Assembly (NCBI RefSeq): GCF_003347495.1
Contig: NZ_QCXY01000002.1
Coordinates: forward strand, 124,001-188,000
From: Pleomorphovibrio marinus
GTDB lineage: Bacteria; Bacteroidota; Bacteroidia; Cytophagales; Cyclobacteriaceae
Direction of reading: 5' to 3'
Length of the DNA: 64,000 nucleotides
The notes beneath the pieces were generated by a model, which was not told where the DNA came from, ran no database searches, and saw nothing but the letters and a program-made list of their open reading frames with translations. Made by a program: the position numbers and the translations under genes. Shown here in pieces: positions 16,864-26,600 of this stretch (position 1 is its first letter; every line of letters starts with the position of its first letter).

Positions 16864-18126
16864 ATGAAGCATTTTCAAGTGATGATTATAGGAGGGGGTA
16901 CCGGAGGAATCATGGTTGCCTCACAATTGAAAAGAAGGAATAAAGGCCTATCCATAGGCTTAATTGAGCCTTCGGAGTTTCACTATTACCAGCCGGCATG
17001 GACCTTGGTGGGGGCAGGAACCTATGATTTTAAGGATACCAGGAGAAAACAAGCCGACTATATCCCCCAAGGAGTGGAATGGATACAGGATAAGGCCGGT
17101 GCTATTGACCCGGAGAATAACACAGTTTCAACGGCAAGCAGTGGGGCATTTACCTATGAATATTTGGTGGTAGCACCGGGGTTAACCATAGACCTTAGCC
17201 TACTTCCTGGTTTGGAGGAAGCCATGCAGACCTCATCAGTGGGCAGCGTGTACACCGATCCGGACAAGGTATGGAGGATGCTAAGGGGGTTTAAAGAAGG
17301 CAATGCCATATTTACCCAAGCCAACACCCCCATAAAATGTGGGGGTGCACCCCAGAAAGTCATGTATTTGGCAGAGGATTATTTCCGAAAGCAGGGGGTT
17401 AGGGATCAGATAAACGTGGTTTTTGCCACCCCCGGTTCGGTAATCTTTGGGGTGAAGGAAATAGCAAAAACCCTGAGCAAAATTGTAATCGACCGGGATA
17501 TTGCATTAAAGACTTTTTATGCACCCATTAAAGTAGATGCTCCAAAAAGGGAAATCACCTTCAGATTTATGAATAGCCATCTTCAAAACTGTGCTATGGT
17601 AATAGACAAGGGGTTAGGAGAAGAAATGGTTGGGGAAACAGATATTAAGATTAAATATGACATGCTCCATCTGGCACCACCCCAAAGAGCCCCTGATTTT
17701 ATCCGAGACTCTTCCCTTTCCATCCAAGAAGGGGCAAATCAAGGTTGGATGGAGGTGGATATACATTCTTTGCAGCACAAGCAGTATCCCAATGTATTTG
17801 GTTTGGGGGACGTGGCGGCCTTGCCTACTGCCAAAACAGGTGCAGCTATTCGCAAACAAGCCCCGGTGGTGGTGGATAATATCCTTGAAATGATTCAATC
17901 TAAGTCAATAGGGACTAAAAAATACGAGGGTTATTCTTCCTGTCCTCTGGTCACACGATATGGCAGAATGGTACTTGCTGAATTCAAATATAACAACGTA
18001 AGAGACAGCGACCCCTTGCTCTCCAAGCTGATGGATACCACTAAAGAACAATACAGCATGTGGCTGCTGAAAAAGTACGGATTGCCATTCCTGTATTGGA
18101 ACATGATGCTGAGAGGTAGAATGTAA
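16864..18126 (+). CDS. Sulfide:quinone oxidoreductase-like FAD protein
   Basis: Flavoprotein of the disulfide-reductase fold. The N-terminal FAD-binding loop is VMIIGGGTGGIMVASQLKRR and the second FAD contact is PNVFGLGDVA. Two cysteines are placed as expected for the redox pair of sulfide:quinone reductases: C159 in PIKCGGAPQK and C360 in YSSCPLVT. The family oxidises sulfide at the membrane surface and passes electrons to quinone. The C-terminal amphipathic segment (YGLPFLYWNMMLRGRM) could be the membrane anchor. The sequence fits the eukaryotic-mitochondrial/heterotroph type used for detoxification rather than for lithotrophic growth. No rhodanese or persulfide dioxygenase lies next to it. 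A terminator follows at 18329. Confidence 0.87.
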   Translation: MKHFQVMIIGGGTGGIMVASQLKRRNKGLSIGLIEPSEFHYYQPAWTLVGAGTYDFKDTRRKQADYIPQGVEWIQDKAGAIDPENNTVSTASSGAFTYEYLVVAPGLTIDLSLLPGLEEAMQTSSVGSVYTDPDKVWRMLRGFKEGNAIFTQANTPIKCGGAPQKVMYLAEDYFRKQGVRDQINVVFATPGSVIFGVKEIAKTLSKIVIDRDIALKTFYAPIKVDAPKREITFRFMNSHLQNCAMVIDKGLGEEMVGETDIKIKYDMLHLAPPQRAPDFIRDSSLSIQEGANQGWMEVDIHSLQHKQYPNVFGLGDVAALPTAKTGAAIRKQAPVVVDNILEMIQSKSIGTKKYEGYSSCPLVTRYGRMVLAEFKYNNVRDSDPLLSKLMDTTKEQYSMWLLKKYGLPFLYWNMMLRGRM

Positions 18127-18466
18127 AGAATTAAGTAACCAGAGGGACAATTGCCACAGATTTACGGAAGGGAACCTAGGAAATAACCACAGTTGCCCAA
18201 TGAACGGAGGTGAAGAAGAAACTACAGCAGTCCTTCAGGATTTGGGTTGCGAAAATCATGAAGGGCAATACTTTCCAAACCCACATTGGTACTGCCTAAA
18301 TCAAGGCTTTCGTTTTAACCACCCCAAGCCCCTCCCTATTTTTAAGGGAGGGGTTTGTTACCTTTTGGAGGTGGGAGGTAAGTTAAATGGACAATAAATA
18401 AGAGTATTTCAACCCTGGCTTAATCCTTTTCAAGACCGCCATGGAAATCAGTTTTTAAGCCATTTA
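18127..18466. other. Gene-free spacer between convergent genes
   Basis: 340 bp between the converging flavoprotein gene and uxaC. A short open frame at 18200-18397 shows no family features and is treated as chance. Apart from the hairpin at 18329 I see nothing in it. Confidence 0.4.
18329..18358 (+). terminator. Intrinsic terminator-like hairpin
   Basis: A perfect 9-bp stem, CCCCTCCCT (18329-18337) with AGGGAGGGG (18345-18353), around a 7-nt loop ATTTTTA, followed by TTTGTT. It lies about 200 bp after the flavoprotein gene and could serve that gene. The U-tract is short. Confidence 0.55.
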
Positions 18467-19894
18467 CTAGATATCATAAAACCCGAAATATTCTCGGGCA
18501 TTGTTGTAACATATGTCCTCCACCATTTGTCCCAGCCACTCTTCATCCTCGGGTAGCTCCCCGTTCGCCACGTCTTGGCCGATAAGGTTACAGAGTATGC
18601 GCCGAAAATATTCGTGTCTTGGGAAGGAAAGGAAACTACGGGAGTCGGTAAGCATGCCCACAAAACAGCTTAAGATGCCCATATTGGAAAGGGCATTGAT
18701 CTGCTTTTCCATGCCATCTTTCTGATCCAGGTACCACCATCCTGAACCAAACTGCACTTTGCCTTTAACCGATCCATCATTAAAATTCCCCACCATAGTG
18801 GCCATTATTTCATTATCGGCAGGATTGAGATTATAGAGTATGGTCTTGCACAACTGGTCCGAGCTGTCCAAGTTATTGAGGTACTTGGCCAAAGCTACAC
18901 TCTGGGGATAATCTCCAATGGAGTCAAATCCCGTATCGGGGCCGAGGACGCGCAGCATCCTTTCGTTGGCATTCCTCAAAGCACCCAGGTGATATTGCTG
19001 TGTCCATCCCTTAGCATGGTACATCTTGCTTAAGGCAGTCAGGGTTTCGAATTTGAAATAATTGATTTCTTCTTGAGTTAGTCTTTTACCCCCTTTAAGC
19101 TTGCTAAACAATTGGTCCACTTCAAAGGTGCCTTTTTTGAAGAAATAGAGGTGTTCCAGACCATGGTCCGAGAGTCTTCCTCCATTTTCATGGAAATATT
19201 CCACCCTTTTTTCCAGGGCACTGAGAAGATCAGAATATTGATCTATGGTTATCCCACTGGCCTGTTCCAGTTTGTCCAGGTATTCCAGATAGCTGGAGGG
19301 ATCTTCCACCGCGTAAGCCTTATCCGGTCTAAACGCTGGTAATAGTTTCAAATCCAGTCCTTTGGCTTCTTGATGAAAATTAAGGTCATCAATAGGGTCG
19401 TCAGTAGTGCAGACTACCTCTACATTCATCCGCTTTAGCAACCCTCTAGTGCTGTAGGAGGATTTTTGGAGTAAGGAAGTGGCTTCTTCATAGATATCAC
19501 TACCTGTTTCGGCCGACAGTAACTGATCAATGTCAAAATACCTGGAGAGTTCTAGATGAGTCCAGTGGTACAAGGGGTTTCTCATGGTATAGGGGACCGC
19601 TGTCGCCCATTTTTCGAACTTTTCCTTATCCGAGGCATCCCCTGTAATATACCGTTCGTTTATTCCCAAGGTCCTCATGGCACGCCATTTATAATGGTCG
19701 CCCGCAAGCCATACCCGGGAAATATTTTCAAACTGTCTGTTGCTTGCAATATCCTTGGGAGACAAATGACAGTGATAATCTATGATGGGCATTTTTTTGG
19801 CATGATCATGATACAGTCTCCTTGCAAACTTGCTTTTCAGGAGAAAATCATCGGTCAAAAAAGTCTGTTTTGTAGGCTTAAGTGTATTTTCCAT
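18467..19894 (-). CDS. uxaC: Uronate (glucuronate) isomerase
   Basis: Isomerises D-glucuronate to D-fructuronate and D-galacturonate to D-tagaturonate. The N-terminal metal-binding motif PIIDYHCHLSP and following FENISRVWLAGDHYKWRAMR are diagnostic, as are VVCTTDDPIDDL and LIGQDVANGELPED near the end. The 475-aa length equals the family norm. It stands alone on the minus strand with a GCAATCGATTGC palindrome 61 bp upstream of its start. It supplies the first step of the uronate route whose last step (uxuA) lies 14 kb away. The intermediate reductase UxuB is not in the window. Confidence 0.95.
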   Translation of the reverse strand: MENTLKPTKQTFLTDDFLLKSKFARRLYHDHAKKMPIIDYHCHLSPKDIASNRQFENISRVWLAGDHYKWRAMRTLGINERYITGDASDKEKFEKWATAVPYTMRNPLYHWTHLELSRYFDIDQLLSAETGSDIYEEATSLLQKSSYSTRGLLKRMNVEVVCTTDDPIDDLNFHQEAKGLDLKLLPAFRPDKAYAVEDPSSYLEYLDKLEQASGITIDQYSDLLSALEKRVEYFHENGGRLSDHGLEHLYFFKKGTFEVDQLFSKLKGGKRLTQEEINYFKFETLTALSKMYHAKGWTQQYHLGALRNANERMLRVLGPDTGFDSIGDYPQSVALAKYLNNLDSSDQLCKTILYNLNPADNEIMATMVGNFNDGSVKGKVQFGSGWWYLDQKDGMEKQINALSNMGILSCFVGMLTDSRSFLSFPRHEYFRRILCNLIGQDVANGELPEDEEWLGQMVEDICYNNAREYFGFYDI

Positions 19895-19954
19895 GCTGCT
19901 TTCGTTTAATTGACATAATATTAAAAATTAATTATGTCAATTGCCAATTTTTAC

Positions 19955-19966
19955 GCAATCGATTGC
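19955..19966. promoter_or_regulatory. LacI-family-type operator palindrome
   Basis: Perfect 12-bp palindrome GCAATCGATTGC, centred on CG as in LacI/PurR/CcpA operators (AAnCGnTT core). It lies in the divergent spacer, 61 bp from uxaC and 104 bp from the sugar isomerase/epimerase start. A near copy is at 22496. Confidence 0.55.
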
Positions 19967-20069
19967 ACAGGTTTCCTGAAAAATACCCGGATCTTGCAAA
20001 ATGTTGCATTTTTCAGGGGCTGTATCGAATGGATTAGTTAACTTGTACTTTTCAGCAAAAATAAACCCA

Positions 20070-20990
20070 ATGAATACAACTAGAAGGAAATTTCTAAAAA
20101 CAGCCACAATCTCAGCTGTGGTTCCTTTTGCATCCCTTACTGACTCTCCATGGCTTTCTACCTACGAAGTTCCAAGCAATAACTTGAAATTGAGCCTTAA
20201 TGCCTATTCCTTTAATGGGCCTCTTACCAAGCAGGAAATGAGCCTAGCGGAGTTATTTGACTTTTGTGCCGAGCAGGGTTTTAGGGGGGTGGATTTAACT
20301 GCCTATTACCTTAAAGGCTACCCTGAAGTCCCGTCGGATAGTTACCTCTACGAGGTTAAGCGACAAGCATTGGCTAGAGGCCTTCACATCAGTGGCACTG
20401 GTGTGAGAAATGACTTCACCTACGATGATGCCAATAAAAGGGAAAAAGATAAAACCCTAGTCAAAAATTGGATAGTGGCCGCCGCAAAGTTGGGTGCCCC
20501 TATACTCAGGATTTTTTCCGGGGTGCAAAAAATAGTGGAGGAGCAATGGGAAGCTGTGGCCGCTTGGATGGTGGAGGACATAAAGGAATGCGTAGAGTTT
20601 GGAGCTGAACATGGGGTACTGGTAGCAATGCAAAACCACGATGATTTTATCACAACCGCGGAGCAGGTCAATTACCTTTCCCAAAAGGTCAATTCTCCAT
20701 GGTATGGCTTGGTGCTTGATATAGGAAGCTATTCAGTCCATGATCCCTATAGCGAAATTGAAAAAAACATCCATCATGCGGTTAGTTGGCAGATCAAGGA
20801 GTTGGTGAACCATTATGGGGAGCCAAAGCCTGTGAACTTGGGAAGGCTGTTTCGTATTATTGCGAATAGCAACTACCATGGATACTTGCCCATTGAGACT
20901 TTGGGGCCTGGTGACCCAAAGAAGAAAGTTAGCCATTTTCTCACACAAGTGAGGCTGGCCATGAAGGAAAGTGGCTTAAGGGCAGGGTAA
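20070..20990 (+). CDS. Tat-exported sugar phosphate isomerase/epimerase-like TIM barrel
   Basis: Xylose-isomerase-like TIM-barrel (AP endonuclease family 2) protein. I place the start at 20070, giving MNTTRRKFLKTATISAVVPFASL, a twin-arginine signal; the in-frame ATG at 20001 would add 23 unlikely residues in front. The body shows the usual barrel features: LSLNAYSFNG, EQGFRGVDLTAYYLKG, VAMQNHDDF and LVLDIGSYSV, the last two carrying likely metal-ligand residues. Such exported barrels in Bacteroidetes often accompany DUF1080 proteins and act on keto-sugars. The divergent uxaC shares the spacer and operator. Confidence 0.82.
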   Translation: MNTTRRKFLKTATISAVVPFASLTDSPWLSTYEVPSNNLKLSLNAYSFNGPLTKQEMSLAELFDFCAEQGFRGVDLTAYYLKGYPEVPSDSYLYEVKRQALARGLHISGTGVRNDFTYDDANKREKDKTLVKNWIVAAAKLGAPILRIFSGVQKIVEEQWEAVAAWMVEDIKECVEFGAEHGVLVAMQNHDDFITTAEQVNYLSQKVNSPWYGLVLDIGSYSVHDPYSEIEKNIHHAVSWQIKELVNHYGEPKPVNLGRLFRIIANSNYHGYLPIETLGPGDPKKKVSHFLTQVRLAMKESGLRAG

Positions 20991-21025
20991 AAAAAACCGA
21001 GACCCTGGGGCCCCGGTCTGTTTTG
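20991..21025. terminator. Bidirectional terminator-like hairpin
   Basis: Between the converging genes, AGACC (21000-21004) pairs with GGTCT (21015-21019), with a GGGGCCCC core inside. The stem is flanked by an A-run on the left (20989-20996), which is a U-run for minus-strand transcripts, and by TTTT on the right. It can end transcription of both genes. Confidence 0.55.
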
Positions 21026-21035
21026 GTTTGGCGGT

Positions 21036-22415
21036 TTATAATTCTTTGATTTTTATACTTCGAAAGTGGACTTCATCCCCGTGGTCTTGAAGCAAAATAT
21101 GCCCCTCTTCAGCTTCGCCGAAGTTTTCCCAGATTTTGTATTTACTGTCAGCTACTAATTTACGGTACTCTTCCGATCCTCTTTCGTATTCAAGGACTTT
21201 CAACCCATTCAAGAAATGCTCGACCTTATTGTTTGGGTGTACCACAATTCGCCCTTTGTTCCATTCCCCTATTGGCTGTACGAACCTGCCTTCTTTTTCT
21301 GCCGGAATTAGGTCGTATAGGGAGGCTAAGGTGCGGTTGCCATCCTTGCCCTGCTTGGCGTCGGGGTGCTTTTCATCATCCAGAACTTGGTATTCCAAGC
21401 CTATGGCGGAACCCCTCGTACCTTCGTTGAGGGTGACAAAATATTTCACGCCACTATTGGCTCCTTCGGTGAGTTTAAAATCAAAGGCCAGATCAAAGGC
21501 ACTGAACTTCTCTTCCGTAATGATATCTCCCGCATTGGTGGATTCCCCACCTCCAGAGGCTTCTATAGTCAATACCCCGTCTTTAATGCTCCATCCTTTC
21601 TCGGGGAATCCTTCTTTTCTTGCGCTTCTCCAGCCTTCACTGCTCTTTCCGTCAAAAAGCAAGCGCCAACCCCTTTCTTTTTCTTCTTCAGTAAGGTGGT
21701 TGGGAACTGTGCTTACTACAAAAATATCCGAATCAAATGGCTCTGGGTCAAAGTCTTCGGTTTTGATCCTAATGTTTCGGAAAAAAGTACGTCTTCCCGC
21801 GTCGGCCTCGTCTCTGATGCTGTGTACTTGCAGGCCGATAAACCCGCTTTTGTCCATTTCGTCCACGAGATGGGCTACTTCTTGACCATTTATCCAGGTC
21901 TTTATCGTATTGCCAAGAAATTCAATCCTGTATTGGTTATATTCCCCAAGTTTAAAGGCGCTTTTCGCATCTGGATTAAGGGTAAGGGGGTATAGCCAGC
22001 CTCTTCTTGCCTCATCATAGATTCCTCCCGACCAAGCTCTTTCCTTGGGGTCGGTTTCTACCTGGTAACCAAAGACCCTTCCTTGTCCATCTCTGGCTTC
22101 GGGGTCATGTTGCCCCCTTACCATGACTCCGGAGTTACTAGATTCATGTTCCACTTTGATTTCGAGTTCCAGAATAAAATCCTCGTACTTTTCATCGGTG
22201 ACAAGGAAAGTGTTGGGCGTATTGGCCACTGCTGTTCCTACGATGGCTCCGTCTTCAATCGTGAATTCGGCTTCGCCGTCCAGCCTAGTCCATCCGTTTA
22301 GTGTGCGTCCATCAAACAAATTGGTCCAGCCTTCTTTGGATTCTACTTCCTGATCATTGCAGGAGGTCGCTACAATGGCTAACCCTGTGAATAAGGCAAG
22401 AATAGTTCGCTTCAT
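21036..22415 (-). CDS. Lipoprotein with two DUF1080 (3-keto-disaccharide hydrolase-type) domains
   Basis: Two laminin-G/concanavalin-like DUF1080 domains in tandem. The start at 22415 gives [21 protein letters not shown], an SPII signal with its lipobox cysteine; an upstream in-frame ATG at 22499 adds 28 odd residues. Domain one opens with [14 protein letters not shown] and has [25 protein letters not shown]. Domain two opens with [14 protein letters not shown] and has [22 protein letters not shown]1080 members include 3-keto-glycoside hydrolases that split C3-oxidised sugars. An upstream GCAACCGATTGC site suggests coregulation with uxaC. Confidence 0.85.
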   Translation of the reverse strand: MKRTILALFTGLAIVATSCNDQEVESKEGWTNLFDGRTLNGWTRLDGEAEFTIEDGAIVGTAVANTPNTFLVTDEKYEDFILELEIKVEHESSNSGVMVRGQHDPEARDGQGRVFGYQVETDPKERAWSGGIYDEARRGWLYPLTLNPDAKSAFKLGEYNQYRIEFLGNTIKTWINGQEVAHLVDEMDKSGFIGLQVHSIRDEADAGRRTFFRNIRIKTEDFDPEPFDSDIFVVSTVPNHLTEEEKERGWRLLFDGKSSEGWRSARKEGFPEKGWSIKDGVLTIEASGGGESTNAGDIITEEKFSAFDLAFDFKLTEGANSGVKYFVTLNEGTRGSAIGLEYQVLDDEKHPDAKQGKDGNRTLASLYDLIPAEKEGRFVQPIGEWNKGRIVVHPNNKVEHFLNGLKVLEYERGSEEYRKLVADSKYKIWENFGEAEEGHILLQDHGDEVHFRSIKIKEL

Positions 22416-22495
22416 AATTTTTTTGGTTTTGCTTTTTGTCAAGTATTGGGCTAAATAGTAATCAAAATGAGTTGGCAATATAAGAAAATTTTTAG

Positions 22496-22507
22496 GCAAC
22501 CGATTGC
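22496..22507. promoter_or_regulatory. LacI-family-type operator near-palindrome
   Basis: GCAACCGATTGC, one base different from the perfect palindrome at 19955. It lies 81 bp upstream of the DUF1080 lipoprotein start and just past the stop of the neighbouring isomerase gene. Presence of the same 12-mer before two sugar genes supports a shared regulator; no lacI-type gene is in the window. Confidence 0.5.
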
Positions 22508-22557
22508 ACTAAGTCATCTATTTCACAAGCAACTCCATTTTTCCAACATATCTAGGG

Positions 22558-23511
22558 TTACCCATGGATGCTTTCTTCCAGAAGCTTTTTTGTGGCCTTG
22601 ATGGCTTCTTCGGCGTCCATCTTCTTGCCATATCCACCTCCCCATTCTATGCCCACAAACCCTTCGAATTCGAATGCAGCAACAATCTGCATCATCCTTC
22701 CAAAATCAATGGTGGTGTCCTGGCCATCGGGGCCGAAACCCATGGATTTGGCACTTACCCCTTTGGCATAAGGCATAAGCTCTGCCACACCAATGTAGGG
22801 ATCATAGAAAATCCCGGATTCCAGATTGATACGGAAGTTGCCAAAATCGGGCAAGGTTCCACAATGCTCATGGTCCACTTGCCTCATTACTTCAGCAAGC
22901 CACCTTCCGTTAGAGGATAAACCTCCGTGGTTTTCCACCATAATGGTGATGTTGTTTTGGGCACCGTATTCCACCAGTTTGGCAAGACCATCGGAGAAAT
23001 AGCCCAAGGCATCTTTATAACCGGCATCTCCATATCCAGAGGCATTTACCCGTATGGCATGGCAACCCAAAAACTTGGCTGCATCCACCCACTTGTGGTG
23101 GTTGTTTGCGGCTTGGGTACGCTTGTTAGCTTCAGGGTGGGCCAAGGCCCCGTCATCTCCCCACATATCCACCATGATCATCACGTTGGTCACTCCGTGA
23201 TCATCACTTCTCTGCTTAAGTTCTTTGAGGTACTGCTGGTCGGTTTCCTTTTCCTTGAAAAAGCTGGAAACATATTCCACAGCATGAATGTCGAAAACGT
23301 TTTTAGCGGTTTCGGGAAATTCCAGATTGGAGATTTTCTCGCTATTTAACCAGTCCCTCAATGACCACTCCGCCAGTGAGATCGTGTAGGGGTTGTCTTT
23401 ACGCTTTTTTTTTGGAGATGAAGCAGAGGCATATGTACTTATCCCTGGCAATACAGCCAATCCCAAGCCCGCGGCTAAGGATTCCTTGAAGAATTTTCGT
23501 CTTTGGGTCAT
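22558..23511 (-). CDS. Tat-exported sugar phosphate isomerase/epimerase-like TIM barrel
   Basis: Second xylose-isomerase-like TIM barrel in the cluster, 317 aa. The N-terminus MTQRRKFFKESLAAGLGLAVLPGIS is a clear twin-arginine signal. Barrel landmarks include TISLAEWSLRDWL, NVMIMVDMWGDDG, IMVENHGGLSSNG, LPDFGNFRI and FVGIEWGGGYG, with E, D and H placed to bind a metal. It lies upstream of the DUF1080 lipoprotein gene on the same strand, with a 142-bp gap containing an operator-like palindrome, so the two may be separately regulated. It differs clearly from the protein at 20070 and is not a recent duplicate. Confidence 0.83.
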   Translation of the reverse strand: MTQRRKFFKESLAAGLGLAVLPGISTYASASSPKKKRKDNPYTISLAEWSLRDWLNSEKISNLEFPETAKNVFDIHAVEYVSSFFKEKETDQQYLKELKQRSDDHGVTNVMIMVDMWGDDGALAHPEANKRTQAANNHHKWVDAAKFLGCHAIRVNASGYGDAGYKDALGYFSDGLAKLVEYGAQNNITIMVENHGGLSSNGRWLAEVMRQVDHEHCGTLPDFGNFRINLESGIFYDPYIGVAELMPYAKGVSAKSMGFGPDGQDTTIDFGRMMQIVAAFEFEGFVGIEWGGGYGKKMDAEEAIKATKKLLEESIHG

Positions 23512-23678
23512 TTTTATTTGGTATTATGTTTCGCTCTTAATTGAAGTTCGGAATTAGATAGGCCTTTTTTAAGTAAACTTAATTAGGATTGGGAGGCTTT
23601 GCAAGGAAAAACAGAGGTAATGTGGGCGAGAGGAATCTGGATTTTTTTATTATCTTCAACTTTTAACGGTTTTTTCTT

Positions 23679-26600
23679 ATGCAGCCGACCCTTACTCCCT
23701 TTATCATCTACAAATCTTCCGCAGGTTCTGGAAAAACCTATACGCTCACCATGGAGTACCTGAAGCTGGCGTTGAGACAACCAGGTGCATTCCGGCAAAT
23801 ATTAGCGGTGACCTTTACCAACAAGGCCACAACGGAAATGAAGGAGCGAATTTTGAAGGAGCTCACCCGGCTTACCCGGGAGGTAAATCCTCAAGAGAAG
23901 ATGGATGCTGAAATCCTTTCTTTTTTACAGGTGGATGCGGTGCAGTTAAAGGCATTGGCCAAGTCCACGCTGACCTCCTTGCTCCACGATTATGGCTCCT
24001 TTTCGATAAGCACCATCGACAGTTTTTTTCAACGTGTGATCAGGGCTTTTGCAAGGGAGATTGACCTTCAGGCAAGATTCGATGTGGAGATGGATCAGGA
24101 AGGCGTTTTGAGCAGGTTGGTGGATCGCCTTTTGGTAAGGGTCATGGAAGACGAGCACCTGCATCGTTGGTTGGTAAGCTATGCCATAGACAGGATAAGG
24201 GAAGGAAAGACCTGGGACATTAAATCAGCCATCGGAAACTTAGGCAGGGAACTGTTTCAGGAATCCTTCAAGACCCATAAACTAGAAATTAGGGAGTTTC
24301 TGAAGGAGAGGGAAAACCTGGATGGTTTAAAGCAATACCTTCAGCGGCAAAAATCCAATATTGCCCAACAAGCAGGAGAAATTAAAACCAAATCAAATGC
24401 CATAAGGGAAAGGCACGGTTTGGACTGGACAGATTTTAAAGGCGGTACTAGAACCTTTTCAAAATATTTTGACCTGCTGGGGGACCCTAGGGAACCCCTT
24501 CCCAAACTCACCGCAGCACAACTTACCCCAAAGGATGAAGTGGTAGATTGGGTCACCAAATCATCCAAAAAAAAAGAACAAGTAGAGGAAGCCTTTAGGG
24601 AGGGGCTAGGCGAGCTTTGGGGCCAATTACTCTCCTTGTACCCCCCTTACAAAACCATAGAGGCAATACGTAAAAATTTCTATGTATATGGTGTTTTCAG
24701 GCAGTTGTTGGAGGCTTTAGAGGAACTCAAAGAAGATGAAAACATCATGTTGATTTCTGATGCCAATGATTTTCTGAAATCCATTACTGCAAACAATGAT
24801 GCCCCCTTTATTTATGAAAAGGTGGGTAACCGGTTCAAGCATTTTTTAATAGATGAATTTCAGGACACTTCTGGGTTTCAATGGGCCAGTTTTAGGCCAC
24901 TTCTGGTAAATGCGCTTGCCCAAGGAAATGTAAACCTCCTGGTAGGGGACGTAAAACAGTCGATCTACAGATGGAGGGGAGGAGAACTACGTCTCCTTTT
25001 AGAAACGGTGGAATCGGAATTAGGGCATTTCGGTATTGATGTCAAGCCATTGGACACGAACTTTAGGAGTTTACCCAAAGTCGTAAACTTCAACAACACC
25101 CTTTTCTCCTTGCTTCCAAAGCAATTGTCAGCTGTGCTCCAAGATTCACATGGAGTATCCAATACGGATATCTTGGAAAGTGCCTATAAGGAAGTCACCC
25201 AAAAGATATATGCCAAGAAGGAAGCTTTGGATTTTCATGGGAAGGTAAAACTTGAGTTTTTGGATGCAGGGGATGAGGAGCAATCGATGTCTGAACTTAT
25301 TTTGGATCGTATACCTGAAATGGTTATCCAGCTTCAGGAAATGGGCTATAGACCCAGGGATATCGCATTTTTGGTGAGAAAAAACCAAGAGGGTCAACAA
25401 GTTGCCGACACCTTGCTTAGCTATGGTCTATCGAACCCAAATAGCCCCCATTCTTTCGACGTATTGTCAGAAGAAGCCTTGCTTATTCGAAAGGCGGAAA
25501 AGGTAAAATGCCTAGTAGCTGCAATGAAATACCTTAAAGATGGTAACCCCTCCCATCAACAGTCCCTATGGTTACATTATGCCCAGGTAATGGGAAAGGA
25601 AATTACACACCGGGTTTTTGATAAAGAGAATTATCCGGATTTTATATCCCAAAGAATTGCCGAATTCGAAAATAAAAAGCTGCATTGGTTAAAGCTTCCC
25701 CTGGTGGAAATGGTCAACGAATTGGCAGATTGGTTTAGTTTTCACGACCAAGGTAAGGAGAAAGCTTACCTTGCGGCCTTTAAAGAGGCCGTCATGGATT
25801 TTTCTTCCAAATTCAGGGCCGATTTGACAGGTTTTTTGAAGTGGTGGGAAGAAAAACAGGACAAGTTGACCGTAAGGATTCCGGAGGGACACGATGCCAT
25901 ACGCATACTCACTATCCATAAATCAAAGGGACTGCAGTTCAAGGTGGTCCTGATGCCCTTTTTGGATTGGAAGATAGTAGATCACTCGAAGGGCACGGTG
26001 GTTTGGACTCCTTTTACCTTGGAAGAAGAACAGCTCAGTAGTGTGGTACCGATAAACATGGGGCCTGATTTAATGGATTCCCTTTTTGAACCTGTATATC
26101 AGGAGGAGCTAATCATGGCTTATTTGGATACCATCAACATGGCCTACGTTGCATTCACACGTGCGGAAGAGGTTTTTTGGGGACTTTCACCATGGAAGGA
26201 CACCAGTAAGCACTCGATGGGGAATTTGGGAATAAACATCTTAAAGGTATTGGAAACAGAGAGCCTTAATGGAGAAGAGATGAGTTTAAGTGAATTTCTG
26301 GATGAAGAGAAGAAGGTTTTTGAATACGGAGAATGGCCTGCAATAAAGAATAGAGAAATGGGAGTGCTTTTACCCCCTCGGCTAAGGTGGTCTCAGCAGT
26401 CTTGGCAAAAGAAGCTCAAGGTGAAAACATCCTCTTTGAGTTTTGATGATCAGGTTGAGGGTAGAGTGGAAAAATTGTGGTTTGGGCAGTTGGTGCACAG
26501 CATTTTGGAAAGGGCAAGGAATGAGCATGAAGTCAAGGTTAAGCTCGAAGAACTTTATTTTGAAGGCGTTTTTCAAGAACCAGAAAAAAATCGGATAGAA

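Noticed and set aside
18200-18397. 65-codon open frame between the flavoprotein gene and uxaC
   Set aside because: No family features, crosses a terminator-like hairpin, and lacks any coupling to neighbours.
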